Of a stretch of DNA of 64,000 bases, positions 53,061 through 62,254 are shown one piece after another; the first letter of the stretch is position 1; each line of letters begins with the position of its first letter. The DNA comes from Clostridium tertium. GTDB taxonomy: Bacteria > Bacillota > Clostridia > Clostridiales > Clostridiaceae. The translations under genes were made by a program, and so were the position numbers. The notes below the pieces were generated by a model. That model made no database searches. It saw nothing but the letters and a program-made list of their open reading frames with translations, and was not told where the DNA came from. Location: assembly GCF_017873245.1 (NCBI RefSeq), contig NZ_JAGGJY010000008.1:1-64000 (forward strand), in the 5' to 3' direction.

Positions 53061-53921
53061 TTAATTATGTCCTTTTAATGTTACTGATATAATTTCTGGC
53101 CTATTAAATACTCTTACTGGAAATAAACTATTCCCTAACCCCCTACTAACAAACATTGTAATTTTATCACTACTATAACTTCCACTAGTATATTTAGGGA
53201 AAAATCCTTGATTTGGAGCTATAATTCCTCCTATAAATGGAATTCTAATTTGCCCTCCGTGAGCATGTCCTGAAAAAACTAAATTCATATTATTTTTAGT
53301 ATATATATCAAATAACTCTGGTCTATGTGAAAGTAAAATCTTAAATCCTTCAATACTTGACCAATTACTTAAATATTCCTCAATATTACTTATATCAGTT
53401 CCTTCTATATAATTTGATGTAATAAAAGATGGGTCAGATACCCCCAAAAGATATATGGTACTATTTTCTCTTTTAAGCTCTAATTTAGTATCATCTATAA
53501 TATTAACTCCTGCTTCAATTAAGCCACCCTTTATTTCTGGATATTTTCCTGACCATGCTTCATGATTTCCTGAAACATAATAAATTGGAGCAATTTCTAT
53601 TGCACCATTAATAAATTCCATTGCTTTATCTAAGTTATATCTATGCCTATCTATTAAATCACCTGTAACTACAATGATATCTGGTGATAATTTTTCTATT
53701 TTTTCTAATATATTTGATTGCTCTTTCCCAAACATTTTATTGTGCAAATCAGAAATATGTACAATTGTAAAGTTATTAAAATTAGATGGCACATCATAGC
53801 TTGAGTAATTAAAACTAGAAATTTCAATACTATTATTTTGCCAAACGCCAAACACATATAATGCTATAATTAATAAACCTACTAATATCAACATCTTCAT
53901 CCTTTTACATAAACCTCTCAT
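53061..53921 (-). CDS. membrane-anchored metallophosphoesterase, YkuE-like
   Basis: The 286-residue protein has an N-terminal membrane helix (residues 8-26) and a calcineurin-like phosphoesterase domain. The metal ligands are visible in VHISDLHNKMFG, VVTGDLIDRH, GNHEAW and VFSGHAHGGQIRIP. In YkuE-type proteins the domain faces outside and may act on lipids or teichoic precursors. Several nearby ATG codons (residues 1, 8, 10) are possible starts. It is downstream of the glycolipid operon, 80 bases from the flippase stop. Confidence 0.85.
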   Translation of the reverse strand: MRGLCKRMKMLILVGLLIIALYVFGVWQNNSIEISSFNYSSYDVPSNFNNFTIVHISDLHNKMFGKEQSNILEKIEKLSPDIIVVTGDLIDRHRYNLDKAMEFINGAIEIAPIYYVSGNHEAWSGKYPEIKGGLIEAGVNIIDDTKLELKRENSTIYLLGVSDPSFITSNYIEGTDISNIEEYLSNWSSIEGFKILLSHRPELFDIYTKNNMNLVFSGHAHGGQIRIPFIGGIIAPNQGFFPKYTSGSYSSDKITMFVSRGLGNSLFPVRVFNRPEIISVTLKGHN

Positions 53922-53959
53922 TTCCCCACCATAATTATATACCGTTCCTTCATAATTAA

Positions 53960-53988
53960 TAAGATTATTGTTTTTAAATAATCTTATA
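53960..53988 (-). terminator. possible terminator of the glycolipid operon
   Basis: TAAGATTATT and AATAATCTTA form a 10-bp stem around GTTTTTA; the following T tract is weak. It lies between the flippase and the phosphoesterase gene. Confidence 0.4.
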
Positions 53989-54001
53989 TTTACTATCTCT
54001 T

Positions 54002-55051
54002 TTATAATCTCATTTTTACATCCTTTAATTTTTTATTTAAATTTAGTTGCAAAATCATAACTCCTATTCCACTGATTAAAACCATTAAATAAAAACTTAT
54101 CCCTCTACTAAGCAGCATAGCAGAACTTATCAGATTAATTGGGAATAAAGTCTTAAAAAATATTAAAAAACCTTTTTCTCCTATTCCTACAGCCCCTGGC
54201 AATGGTAATGCTGCTCCTGTAATATATAAGGTAGACTGAATCAAAATAAATTGAATTAAAGGTACAGATGACATTCCAATAGATTTATATATCCAAAACG
54301 GGATGCTATGCAATGCTAAAATTTGAACCGTGGTAGTAAGAATAGTTTTTGTTATAAAAACTTTATCATTTTTAATATAGTCTGCACCCTTTTTATACTT
54401 TTCTATCTCTATTAAGGCTTTTTCATTAAATATTATAGATTTCTGATAGTTGATATGTTTTAAAACTTTAACACATAAATTCACGACTTTAAAAATAAGC
54501 TTTTTTGAAAAAATAGATATCAATATTAATACTAATAAAAACATATTTAACAAAAGCCCTAAAAATAGTAATATACTAAACTTTCCAAGAGTTCCTTTTA
54601 AAAATTCAAAATTTATTATTACTCCCATAACAGCCATTGCTACAGTAACAATTTGATATGTTGCAAGACATATCAGTAACGCAAGCATACCATTAGAAAT
54701 ATCTATCTTTTTTTTATGCATATAATAAAGCTGCATTGGCTGACCTCCAGTTGCTGAAGGTGTTATAGAACTGAAAAAAATTCCTGTCAATGAATACTGT
54801 ACACATTGAAGTATCGTTGTCCTTTCTTTAAAGATATTTAAACTACGCTTTATATTTATAGCTTCACAAAGAACCATAAGAAACATAGCTGCTATTCCAG
54901 CAACTATATATAACAAATTTACACCTGACACTATTTCTATAATCTCTTTAAAGTCAGCATTGAAAAAAATAATTTTAAATGTTATTACAACAATTATTAT
55001 AAATAATCCACCATTTTTCAGTAAATTTATTAGTTTTTTATATTTATTCAT
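54002..55051 (-). CDS. flippase-like membrane protein, UPF0104/LPG-synthase TM family
   Basis: The 349-residue protein has about eight hydrophobic helices and the family motif SITPSATGGQPMQLYYMHK near residue 75, with ALPLPGAVGIGEKGF near the C-terminus. This is the AglD2/UPF0104 flippase-like domain also found in MprF. The ATG at 55051 is preceded by GGAGG and overlaps the end of the deacetylase gene by eight bases. It probably moves or modifies a glycolipid made by the preceding enzymes (inference). Confidence 0.85.
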   Translation of the reverse strand: MNKYKKLINLLKNGGLFIIIVVITFKIIFFNADFKEIIEIVSGVNLLYIVAGIAAMFLMVLCEAINIKRSLNIFKERTTILQCVQYSLTGIFFSSITPSATGGQPMQLYYMHKKKIDISNGMLALLICLATYQIVTVAMAVMGVIINFEFLKGTLGKFSILLFLGLLLNMFLLVLILISIFSKKLIFKVVNLCVKVLKHINYQKSIIFNEKALIEIEKYKKGADYIKNDKVFITKTILTTTVQILALHSIPFWIYKSIGMSSVPLIQFILIQSTLYITGAALPLPGAVGIGEKGFLIFFKTLFPINLISSAMLLSRGISFYLMVLISGIGVMILQLNLNKKLKDVKMRL

Positions 55052-55730
55052 AAAGTTCCTCCAAAGTTCCAAAAGTAATTCCTTGTGATTTCCAAATTGG
55101 AAGAACTATCTTTAATGCTTCAACAGTTCTTTTAGGAGCATCATTTTTCCCCCGTCCATCATGAAGACAGATAATATCTCCTTTTTCTGTTTCACGAAGC
55201 AATCTATCTGCTATCGTTGTTGATTCTATATTTGCCTTCCAATCTCCTACAATTACATTCCAAAGAACAATCTTTAGATCTAATTTTTTTATTTCCTTTA
55301 TAGCCGCCAAGCTAAAATGCCCCCACGGCGGCCTAAAAAACTTTGGTTTAATACCAAGTTCTTTTAATATATCCATACTTTTTGTGAAATCTTTTCTTAT
55401 ATTCCATGGTGACTGAAAAATTTCATTTTTATGTTGTAATGAATGTAGGCCTATTGCATGTCCTTCTTCTTTGATTGCCTTAATGATTTTAGGATTATTT
55501 TTAGCAAATTCTGCTACAACAAAGAATGTTGCTTGAACCTGGTAAGACTTTAAGACTTTAAGAACTTCTATAGTATATTTATTATCAACGCCGTCATCAA
55601 ATGTCAAATATATATTTTCTATTTCTTTTTCTATTCTATTCTTTTTCTGTTTTCTATTCCATATTCTATAAAATAATGTAGGAATTATTCCATATACTAT
55701 TAAATATAATATTATTACAATTATCCACAT
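55044..55730 (-). CDS. polysaccharide deacetylase, membrane anchored
   Basis: The 228-residue protein has one N-terminal membrane helix (1-20) and a NodB domain. The metal-binding LTFDDGVDN (residues ~43-51), HSLQHKNEIF, FRPPWGHFS and the terminal ICLHDGRG are all present, so catalytic residues appear intact. It removes N- or O-acetyl groups from glycans. Its start lies inside the glycosyltransferase gene (65-base overlap), with AAAGGAATATGAAAAAAG upstream. Confidence 0.88.
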   Translation of the reverse strand: MWIIVIILYLIVYGIIPTLFYRIWNRKQKKNRIEKEIENIYLTFDDGVDNKYTIEVLKVLKSYQVQATFFVVAEFAKNNPKIIKAIKEEGHAIGLHSLQHKNEIFQSPWNIRKDFTKSMDILKELGIKPKFFRPPWGHFSLAAIKEIKKLDLKIVLWNVIVGDWKANIESTTIADRLLRETEKGDIICLHDGRGKNDAPKRTVEALKIVLPIWKSQGITFGTLEELYE

Positions 55731-56799
55731 CTTTTTTCATATTCCTTTCGTAAACTTTCTTTAGTTTAGATTCAGAAACTTCATTCTTCAAAAGTTGCAT
55801 ATTATATTTCATTTCCCCTAAAAGCCTCTCATTACTTATTAAAGATATAATATCTTCAGATATGTTGGAGTTATCTTCCCAAGCAATTTTTCCTATAAGC
55901 ATTCTTTCAATAAATTCAGCATTTCCAACCTCTTGAGATAAAAATGGTTTAATAATATATAAAGGTGTGGTAGTATAAATAGCTTCAAAAGTTGAAATTC
56001 CTCCAGGCTTAGTGATTAGTAAATCTGACCTTTCCATATATTTATATACTTGATCTGTATAACCAACTACATCTATTTTAGGGTAATCTTTTTTAATCTT
56101 TTTTAATAGTTTTTTATTTTTACCAGTTATAATTGTAATATGAACCCCTCTTGATTCATATAATTGATCTAATATATTATCAAGGTTTCTTATTAACCCA
56201 AGCCCTCCTCCCATTATTAGGATTTTCTTTTTATTATCAATAGATTGTACTTTCATTTCCTTTTTAAAATACTTCCTTACAGGTATTCCATTTATAATAA
56301 TTTTCTCAGCATCAACTCCTTTTGATAAAAGGAGTTCCATTGTGCTTCTCGCTGCTACAAAATACATATTAGTTCCATTAGCAATCCATCCATCATGAAC
56401 TGTAATATCAGTAATATATGTATATAGTTGAATATCATCTTCATACTCCTGCTTATAAGTTGAAATAAATCGAGAACATGCAGACCACGTAGATATTATT
56501 AAATCTGGATTATATTTTTCGATTAAAGAATTTATCTTATTTAAATTTCGTCTCTTTAAGCAAGTTTTTTCATGTTTCATAGCAAAACTATTTATAAAAT
56601 TGTATACACATGAAAATCTACAGATAAAAAGCGTAAAAAATCTATAAACTAATTTATGCATAATAGGAAACAATACCTTTACAATATCTACAATCTCAAT
56701 AATATCATCAGTATTAGATTCTAGTAATTCTTCCTTAATAGCCTCTGCAGCACAATAATGCCCCATTCCAAAATGGCTAGTTAAAATTAATATTTTCAT
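55666..56799 (-). CDS. MGDG-synthase-like glycosyltransferase (UgtP-type)
   Basis: The 377-residue GT28-family enzyme has an N-terminal ILTSHFGMGHYCAAEAIKEE, the MGDG-synthase signature for diacylglycerol glycosyltransferases, and the C-terminal donor-binding ILIMGGGLGLIRN, then ITKPGGISTFEA. It probably transfers hexose or N-acetylhexosamine to diacylglycerol to form a glycolipid or lipoteichoic anchor. It is the first gene of a tightly overlapping set with a deacetylase and a flippase-like protein. Confidence 0.87.
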   Translation of the reverse strand: MKILILTSHFGMGHYCAAEAIKEELLESNTDDIIEIVDIVKVLFPIMHKLVYRFFTLFICRFSCVYNFINSFAMKHEKTCLKRRNLNKINSLIEKYNPDLIISTWSACSRFISTYKQEYEDDIQLYTYITDITVHDGWIANGTNMYFVAARSTMELLLSKGVDAEKIIINGIPVRKYFKKEMKVQSIDNKKKILIMGGGLGLIRNLDNILDQLYESRGVHITIITGKNKKLLKKIKKDYPKIDVVGYTDQVYKYMERSDLLITKPGGISTFEAIYTTTPLYIIKPFLSQEVGNAEFIERMLIGKIAWEDNSNISEDIISLISNERLLGEMKYNMQLLKNEVSESKLKKVYERNMKKDVDNCNNIIFNSIWNNSYIIL

Positions 56800-56912
56800 G
56801 TAATTCTTTCCTTTCTTTTGTTTATGATGAATGTATAATAACGATAATTAAAACTTTACTTAAATAATAACACTCAATTATTAATTTCAACTTTATAAAG
56901 TCTTAAGATTTC

Positions 56913-57504
56913 CTAAAAATTCTCTTCTCTTAAAATTTGTGCATATCCTGATATATTAGTTAATGATGTCTTTAATTCATGATTAATCTTTCTAAATACA
57001 TTTTTTTCTTGCTAATCTTTTAATTTCAGTTTTTCACTCATATTGTCTAATGTATTTATAGTTACCCTATTTCATCTTTTGATGTTTTATTTATCTTTTG
57101 TGAATAATTTCCTATAGATACTTGAGAAATCTTATCTTTTAAAATTATGATTGATTTTATAATACCAGCTGATTAAAGGTATATTGAAATAAATATTAAT
57201 AAAAAACAATGTTAATGTACTAGTTTTAACATTGTTTTTTATATCCCTATTTCTTCCCTTGACAATTTACTCTTTCAACAATAAATTTCATAACTTTATT
57301 ATTAAAATCCTCTTTTAACATCTTCTCTTTTTCTAAATTATTTATTATTATATAATCTTCTAAATTTTCATCTAATGCTTTATAAATATTATACATATCT
57401 TTTGATATATAATCTTTAAAATTTTTATCAAAAAACTTGTCCATTATTAAATTAAATAATAATATTGATAAAATGAAAATAACCCCTAAAACTATCCTAA
57501 CTTT
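56913..57504 (-). pseudogene. decayed sensor histidine kinase, partner of the response regulator
   Basis: Directly after the regulator an open frame reads KVRIVLGVIFILSILLFNLI (membrane helix 1) and continues as a charged extracytoplasmic stretch to a stop at 57247; its only clear ATG is at 57444. Further on, in shifted frames broken by stops, come a HAMP region (LKDKISQVSIGNYSQKI..DEIG, LDNMSEKLKLKD) and the dimerisation box KINHELKTSLTNISGYAQIL with the phospho-acceptor His. The second membrane helix and the whole ATPase domain are missing. A terminator interrupts at 57202-57241. Confidence 0.7.
57202..57241 (-). terminator. terminator inside the decayed kinase
   Basis: AAAAAACAATGTTAA and TTAACATTGTTTTTT form a 15-bp perfect stem around TGTACTAGTT. 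It now ends the response-regulator transcript within the former kinase gene. Confidence 0.75.
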
Positions 57505-58204
57505 ACACCTTATTGTTAATATCTTTCTCCTTTAGCATGTAACCTACTCCAAAAATAGTTTCTATATTAAAGTTGTCTTTTAATTTTTTACGCAATCTTG
57601 TTATATGTACATCAACAGTTCTTGTATCACCTAAAAAATCATATCCCCAAACTAAATCTAATAATTGATTTCTTGAATGAACCTTGTTTGTATTTTTACA
57701 AAGAAATGTTAATAATTCAAATTCCTTAGGCTTTAATTGAATCTCTTCATTATTTACATGAACACTTCTGCAAGCTTCATTAATTACTATATTATCTACA
57801 AGTATTTCCTCTTGTTCTTTAGAAGTAATCAACTTTTTCATTTCTTCTCTTCTTCTTATAGCAACTCTAACTCTTGTTATAACTTCTCTTATATCAAATG
57901 GTTTCGTTATATAATCATCTGCTCCAAGCTCTAATCCCAATATCTTATCCATTATGTCAACTCTTGCTATAAGCATAATTATCGGAATATTATAGTCTGA
58001 AATATTTCTACAAACACTAAATCCATCTATATCATTTAACATTATGTCTAGTAATATTAGGTCTGGATTAAAATTCTTTATTTCATCTTTTACCTCTAAT
58101 CCATTTGGATTTACTTTTACCTTATATCCTTCCTTCATTAAAGCAAATCTCAGTATTTCACTTATATCTCTGTCATCTTCTATAATTAATATACTCTCTC
58201 TCAT
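57503..58204 (-). CDS. OmpR-family response regulator, orphaned
   Basis: The 233-residue protein has a receiver domain with the acidic pocket EDD (9-11), phospho-acceptor Asp53 in LILLDIML, and Lys101 in DYITKPF. A winged-helix DNA-binding domain follows (about 130-228: LKPKEFELLTFLCKN then RTVDVHITRLRKKL). The conserved Thr/Ser switch position is Ile79 (MLIAR instead of MLTAR), and the adjacent kinase is a pseudogene. It may have become phosphorylation-independent, or may itself be decaying. Confidence 0.88.
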   Translation of the reverse strand: MRESILIIEDDRDISEILRFALMKEGYKVKVNPNGLEVKDEIKNFNPDLILLDIMLNDIDGFSVCRNISDYNIPIIMLIARVDIMDKILGLELGADDYITKPFDIREVITRVRVAIRRREEMKKLITSKEQEEILVDNIVINEACRSVHVNNEEIQLKPKEFELLTFLCKNTNKVHSRNQLLDLVWGYDFLGDTRTVDVHITRLRKKLKDNFNIETIFGVGYMLKEKDINNKV

Positions 58205-58343
58205 ATTTATCTCCCAAGCCTATTATTTAATTTTTATTATAAACTATAGTTGTTAATAATATTTGCTAAATTATTTCCAAATTGTAACCATTAAAAAAAT
58301 TGTTTGAAACTTCATCTTTAGTAAGTTCATATATTAGTAAAAT

Positions 58344-58715
58344 CTATTTAATACACCACTTATATACTATTAAGCCTATAACTATTAACCAACCAATAAT
58401 TATAGGTATTCCATATCTCCAATTTTTTGGTTTTCCACTTTTCCATAGATATTCTGATTTTTCTTCGCATTCCTTCATAATATCCTCTGGTATAAGCTTT
58501 ATTGATAAGTATATAAGTAGAGGTAAAATTATTAAATCATCTAAATATCCTAAAATAGGAATAAAATCTGGTATTAAATCAATTGGTGATAAAGCATATC
58601 CTACAGTAATTCCAGCAGATATTTTTGCAACTATTGGAGTATCCTTATGCTTATAAGCTAAATAAACAGCCTTTATTTTTAATTTTATCTTTCTAGAAAA
58701 CTCTCTTAATCTCAT
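58344..58715 (-). CDS. YkvA-like DUF1232 membrane protein
   Basis: The 123-residue protein has the DUF1232 core GITVGYALSPIDLIPDFIPILGYLDDLIILP (about 35-65) and a C-terminal membrane helix (PIIIGWLIVIGLIVYKW). The function of the family is unknown. A longer frame from 58793 would begin within a terminator hairpin; the ATG at 58715 with GAGG five bases upstream is chosen. Confidence 0.8.
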   Translation of the reverse strand: MRLREFSRKIKLKIKAVYLAYKHKDTPIVAKISAGITVGYALSPIDLIPDFIPILGYLDDLIILPLLIYLSIKLIPEDIMKECEEKSEYLWKSGKPKNWRYGIPIIIGWLIVIGLIVYKWCIK

Positions 58716-58773
58716 TTTTTCCTCACTCTTTATTAATACATATATTATACAATTAATTCCAAGTAGAATAAAG

Positions 58774-58812
58774 AAAAAAGACGATTTCTTCATAATGTAG
58801 AAATCATCTTTT
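58774..58812 (-). terminator. terminator of the dCMP deaminase gene
   Basis: AAAGATGATTTCT and AGAAATCGTCTTT pair (one wobble) around ACATTATGA, with a T run on the minus strand, about 85 bases past the stop. Confidence 0.75.
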
Positions 58813-58895
58813 AATATATTTTTATACGCTTATATTATTAAATCAAATTTAGCTTTAATATATTTTTATAATACTATATTAATAAAATTCGCTAG

Positions 58896-59390
58896 CTAAA
58901 TATCATTTATATCTAAAGAAATATTTATATTCTTATTTTTAGGCTCTAATATTCTCATCTTAACTCCTGATGCACTCAATAGTCTTTTAGAAGCTTTAAC
59001 GTTATCTGAATCAAAGTATTTATCTGAAAGGTATACAACTTCTTTTATTCCAGCTTGTATTATTGCTTTTGCACATTCATTACATGGAAATAAAGCAACA
59101 TAAATTTTAGCTCCATAAAGATTAGTTCCTCTACTATTTAAAATAGCATTTAATTCAGCATGTACTACATATGGATATTTTGTTTCTAATACATGACCTT
59201 CCCTGTTCCATGGAAATTCATCATCTGAGCATCCCCTTGGAAGTCCATTATACCCTTGGCTTAAAATTTTATTATCATTATCAACTATACAAGCTCCAAC
59301 TTGAGTGCTAGGATCCTTACTTCTCTTTCCAGCTAATATTGCAACACCCATAAAATATTCATCCCAAGATATGTAATCATTTCTTTTCAT
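58896..59390 (-). CDS. deoxycytidylate deaminase
   Basis: The 164-residue zinc deaminase has SWDEYFMGVAILAGKRSKDPSTQVGA at the N-terminus and the catalytic HAELNAIL with PCNECAKAII, the HAE/PCxxC zinc site. It converts dCMP to dUMP for thymidylate synthesis; ComEB is the Bacillus relative. An upstream frame extension lacks support, while AGGGGGGATTC precedes the ATG at 59390. From 59391 to 59834 there is only AT-rich DNA, with a TATAAT at about 59682. Confidence 0.9.
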   Translation of the reverse strand: MKRNDYISWDEYFMGVAILAGKRSKDPSTQVGACIVDNDNKILSQGYNGLPRGCSDDEFPWNREGHVLETKYPYVVHAELNAILNSRGTNLYGAKIYVALFPCNECAKAIIQAGIKEVVYLSDKYFDSDNVKASKRLLSASGVKMRILEPKNKNINISLDINDI

Positions 59391-59834
59391 TTGAATCCCC
59401 CCTAAGATAACTAGAATTAAAAACAAAAGTTTACGTTGTTTTATTCTATTAAATTTAGAATTTAAATAATAAAAAACATATTTTATTTAAAAATCCTCTA
59501 ATACTTTTCATTCATTTAAATTCTACATTTTTAATTACTTTATGATATATATTTTAATTATAACATTAATTTTGAAATATTCTATATTATTTAATAAATA
59601 CAAATCATATAAGATTTAATATATTAAAGCAATTTATATCCTAAATCAACTTGCAAATATATGGATAATATTAATATTAATGTTATAATGAAATTATGCC
59701 ATTTATTAGAACTATTATATAAATTGAAACCATATCCTAATACTAAATAAATTTTCAAAATGAAAAACTAATTTTTATAGATTATTATTAAAATTAGAAA
59801 ATATAATTAAAAATAAAGTAAAAGGAGATTATTA

Positions 59835-60464
59835 ATGAAAGCTAAAAATATTTTATTTTTTACTATCATAACATTATTATTAATTACCTTGGTATCATGT
59901 TCAAAAAACAGTAAAAAAAGTGAAAGCTCTATAAATAAAATAAAAGAAAAAAATCAACAAATAAAGTCTGATGTAAATTATGTTAATAATGAGGATAATA
60001 TAACTGCTACAGATTCATCTTCTTCATCAAATAAGGAAAACATAAATGACAATACTCAAGAAGCTAATCCAAGAAATCCAGCAACTAAAATAGAAGGAAG
60101 AAGAAAAGAATTTATAGAAAAATTAGATAATATCCAAAAAGAACTTGATTCCTTACCTGAAAAGAAGGATTCAGATGCTGGAATAACAAATGCTATGAGA
60201 AGTTTTTATGGAATTTCTTATGATATGTATGACAAAGCATTAAATGAGATTTATGCTTTACTAAAAGAGCAGTTATCACCAGAAACAATGCAAAACTTGC
60301 AAAGTGAACAAATTAAATGGATAGAGAAAAAGGAAGCTACAGCAACTAATGAAGCTGAAAAATATAAAGGTGGATCATTTGAATTTGTTGCATATAATTC
60401 ATCTTTATACGAAACAACTAAAAATAGATCTTATGAGTTAGTTAATAGCTATATGACAGATTAA
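59835..60464 (+). CDS. LprI-like lipoprotein (DUF1311)
   Basis: The 209-residue lipoprotein has signal MKAKNILFFTIITLLLITL and lipobox LVSC, then a low-complexity Lys/Ser/Asn linker (25-90). The C-terminal DUF1311 domain (about 95-209) shows YDKALNEIYALLKEQLSPET, KWIEKKEATATNEAE and GGSFEFVAYNSSLYETTKNRS. The family includes the lysozyme inhibitor LprI of mycobacteria; a role in envelope protection is possible. AAAGGAGATTATTA precedes the ATG. Confidence 0.82.
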   Translation: MKAKNILFFTIITLLLITLVSCSKNSKKSESSINKIKEKNQQIKSDVNYVNNEDNITATDSSSSSNKENINDNTQEANPRNPATKIEGRRKEFIEKLDNIQKELDSLPEKKDSDAGITNAMRSFYGISYDMYDKALNEIYALLKEQLSPETMQNLQSEQIKWIEKKEATATNEAEKYKGGSFEFVAYNSSLYETTKNRSYELVNSYMTD

Positions 60465-60476
60465 ATTCATAAATCA

Positions 60477-60540
60477 AGGAGATGTGGTAGCCAAATTCAT
60501 TAATTAAAACTTTCTGAATTTGGCTACTACATCTCCTTAT
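60477..60540. terminator. long hairpin between convergent genes
   Basis: AAGGAGATGT.GTAGCCAAATTCA pairs almost perfectly with TGAATTTGGCTAC.ACATCTCCTT (about 23 bp, one mismatch) around an AT-rich loop. It lies between the LprI-like gene and accA and probably stops transcription from both sides, though the T tracts are short. Confidence 0.6.
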
Positions 60541-60584
60541 ATATTAAAAATACATTATAGTCATTTTATTAATATTAAATTGTT

Positions 60585-61379
60585 TTATTTAAACTTTCTA
60601 AATCTTAAATATCGTTCCTCTAAAAGCGTCTCTTTAGATTTATTATTTAATATTTTAAATTCATTTATTAGTTCTTCTTTTATAGAATTTGCAACTAACT
60701 CTATATTCTTATGAGCTCCCCCTCTTGGTTCATTTATTATCTTTTCAATTATACCTCTTTCTAAAAGCTCATATGATGTTATCCCCATAATTTCTGCAAC
60801 ATCCTTTGATTTTGATGGATCTTTTAAAAGTATAGAAGCAAATCCTTCTGGAGATAGTATAGAATAAACAGAGTTTTCAAGCATCCAAACTCTATCTCCA
60901 CAAGCTAATGCTAAAGCTCCACCACTTCCACCTTCACCTATTATTATTGAAATTATAGGCACTTTTATTTGTGCTATTTCTATTAAGTTTCTTGCTATTG
61001 CTTCTCCTTGCCCTCTTTCTTCTGCTCCAACACCACAATATGCCCCTGATGTATTTATAAAACAAACAATAGGTCTATTAAACTTTTCAGCTTGCTTCAT
61101 CAATCTTAGAGCTTTTCTATACCCTTCTGGATGAGGAGAGCCGAAATTTCTTTCCATATTTTCTTTTAAATCTTTACCTTTTTGAATCCCTATTATAGTA
61201 ATTGGATTACCATTTAAAAGTCCAATTCCTCCTACTATGGATTTATCATCTTTAAAACATCTATCTCCATGTAATTCAAAAAAATTAGTAAATATTTTAT
61301 CTATATAATCAAGTGTAGTTGGTCTTTCCACCATTCTTGCTATCACTAATCTGTCATATGCTTTGATTTTTTTATTCAC
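60585..61379 (-). CDS. accA: acetyl-CoA carboxylase carboxyltransferase subunit alpha
   Basis: The 264-residue subunit contains [42 protein letters not shown] and the oxyanion-loop [12 protein letters not shown], typical of the biotin-dependent carboxyltransferase alpha subunit. It is shorter than the E. coli protein (about 319), as is usual in clostridia. The start codon is GTG after AAGGAGGTGTA. It is last in fabZ-accC-accD-accA. Confidence 0.95.
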   Translation of the reverse strand: MNKKIKAYDRLVIARMVERPTTLDYIDKIFTNFFELHGDRCFKDDKSIVGGIGLLNGNPITIIGIQKGKDLKENMERNFGSPHPEGYRKALRLMKQAEKFNRPIVCFINTSGAYCGVGAEERGQGEAIARNLIEIAQIKVPIISIIIGEGGSGGALALACGDRVWMLENSVYSILSPEGFASILLKDPSKSKDVAEIMGITSYELLERGIIEKIINEPRGGAHKNIELVANSIKEELINEFKILNNKSKETLLEERYLRFRKFK

Positions 61380-61381
61380 AA

Positions 61382-62242
61382 CTACACCTCCTTTTTCCTA
61401 TGAAATTTTAGAAGAGTTGAAAGAGCTTTTTTTAAATCTTCTCTTTTTATAATATTATCTATAAATCCATTATCCAATAAAAATTCTGCACTTTGGAAAT
61501 TTTCAGGCAATTTTTCTTTTATAGTTCCTTCTATTACTCTTCTTCCTGCAAAGCCTATTAATACCTTAGGCTCCGATAGTATAATATCTCCAAGCATAGC
61601 AAAACTTGCTGTAACTCCACCTGTTGTTGGATCTGTTAAAACCGTTATATAAAGAAGTCCTTCTTCACTATGTTTTGCAAGTGCACTACTTATCTTAGCC
61701 ATTTGCATTAAAGAAAATATTCCTTCTTGCATTCTCGCTCCTCCAGAAGCTGTAAAAATTATAATAGGTAATTTTCTTTTCGTAGCTTCCTCTATTGCTA
61801 AAGTTATTTTTTCTCCTACTACAGTTCCCATACTTCCCATTAGAAAGTTTGAATCCATAACTGCAATGATTGTTCTATTTCCACCAATTTCGCATTCCCC
61901 AGTTACTACTGCTTCAGAGTTACCACTCTTTTCTTCATTAACCTTCAATTTTTCTTCGTAGTTTGGAAAATCCATTGGATTTTTTGATTTCATATATTTA
62001 TTAAATTCTCTAAAAGTATCTTTATCACAAATATATGATAATCTTTCATAACTACCTAATCTAAAATAATGATTACAGTTTGAACATATATTAAGATTTT
62101 CTTCTAAGGACTTTTTATATAAAATTTTTCCACATTTACTGCATTTTATCCAAGTTCCATCAGGAACTATAGGTATATCTTTTTCATCTTCTTGTGGAGT
62201 TATGTTAATAACTCCGTATTGTCTCTTTTTAAAAATCCCCAT
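61382..62242 (-). CDS. accD: acetyl-CoA carboxylase carboxyltransferase subunit beta
   Basis: The 286-residue subunit has a four-Cys zinc ribbon at its N-terminus ([16 protein letters not shown] then [16 protein letters not shown]). The carboxyltransferase core has [30 protein letters not shown] and [12 protein letters not shown]. The ATG at 62242 is favoured over a TTG four codons earlier, which directly abuts the accC stop. Two bases separate it from accA. Confidence 0.95.
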   Translation of the reverse strand: MGIFKKRQYGVINITPQEDEKDIPIVPDGTWIKCSKCGKILYKKSLEENLNICSNCNHYFRLGSYERLSYICDKDTFREFNKYMKSKNPMDFPNYEEKLKVNEEKSGNSEAVVTGECEIGGNRTIIAVMDSNFLMGSMGTVVGEKITLAIEEATKRKLPIIIFTASGGARMQEGIFSLMQMAKISSALAKHSEEGLLYITVLTDPTTGGVTASFAMLGDIILSEPKVLIGFAGRRVIEGTIKEKLPENFQSAEFLLDNGFIDNIIKREDLKKALSTLLKFHRKKEV

Positions 62243-62254
62243 AATTTTCACCAA

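Noticed and set aside
58716-58793. N-terminal extension of the YkvA-like protein
   Set aside because: The upstream ATG is part of the dCMP deaminase terminator, and the DUF1232 family is short.
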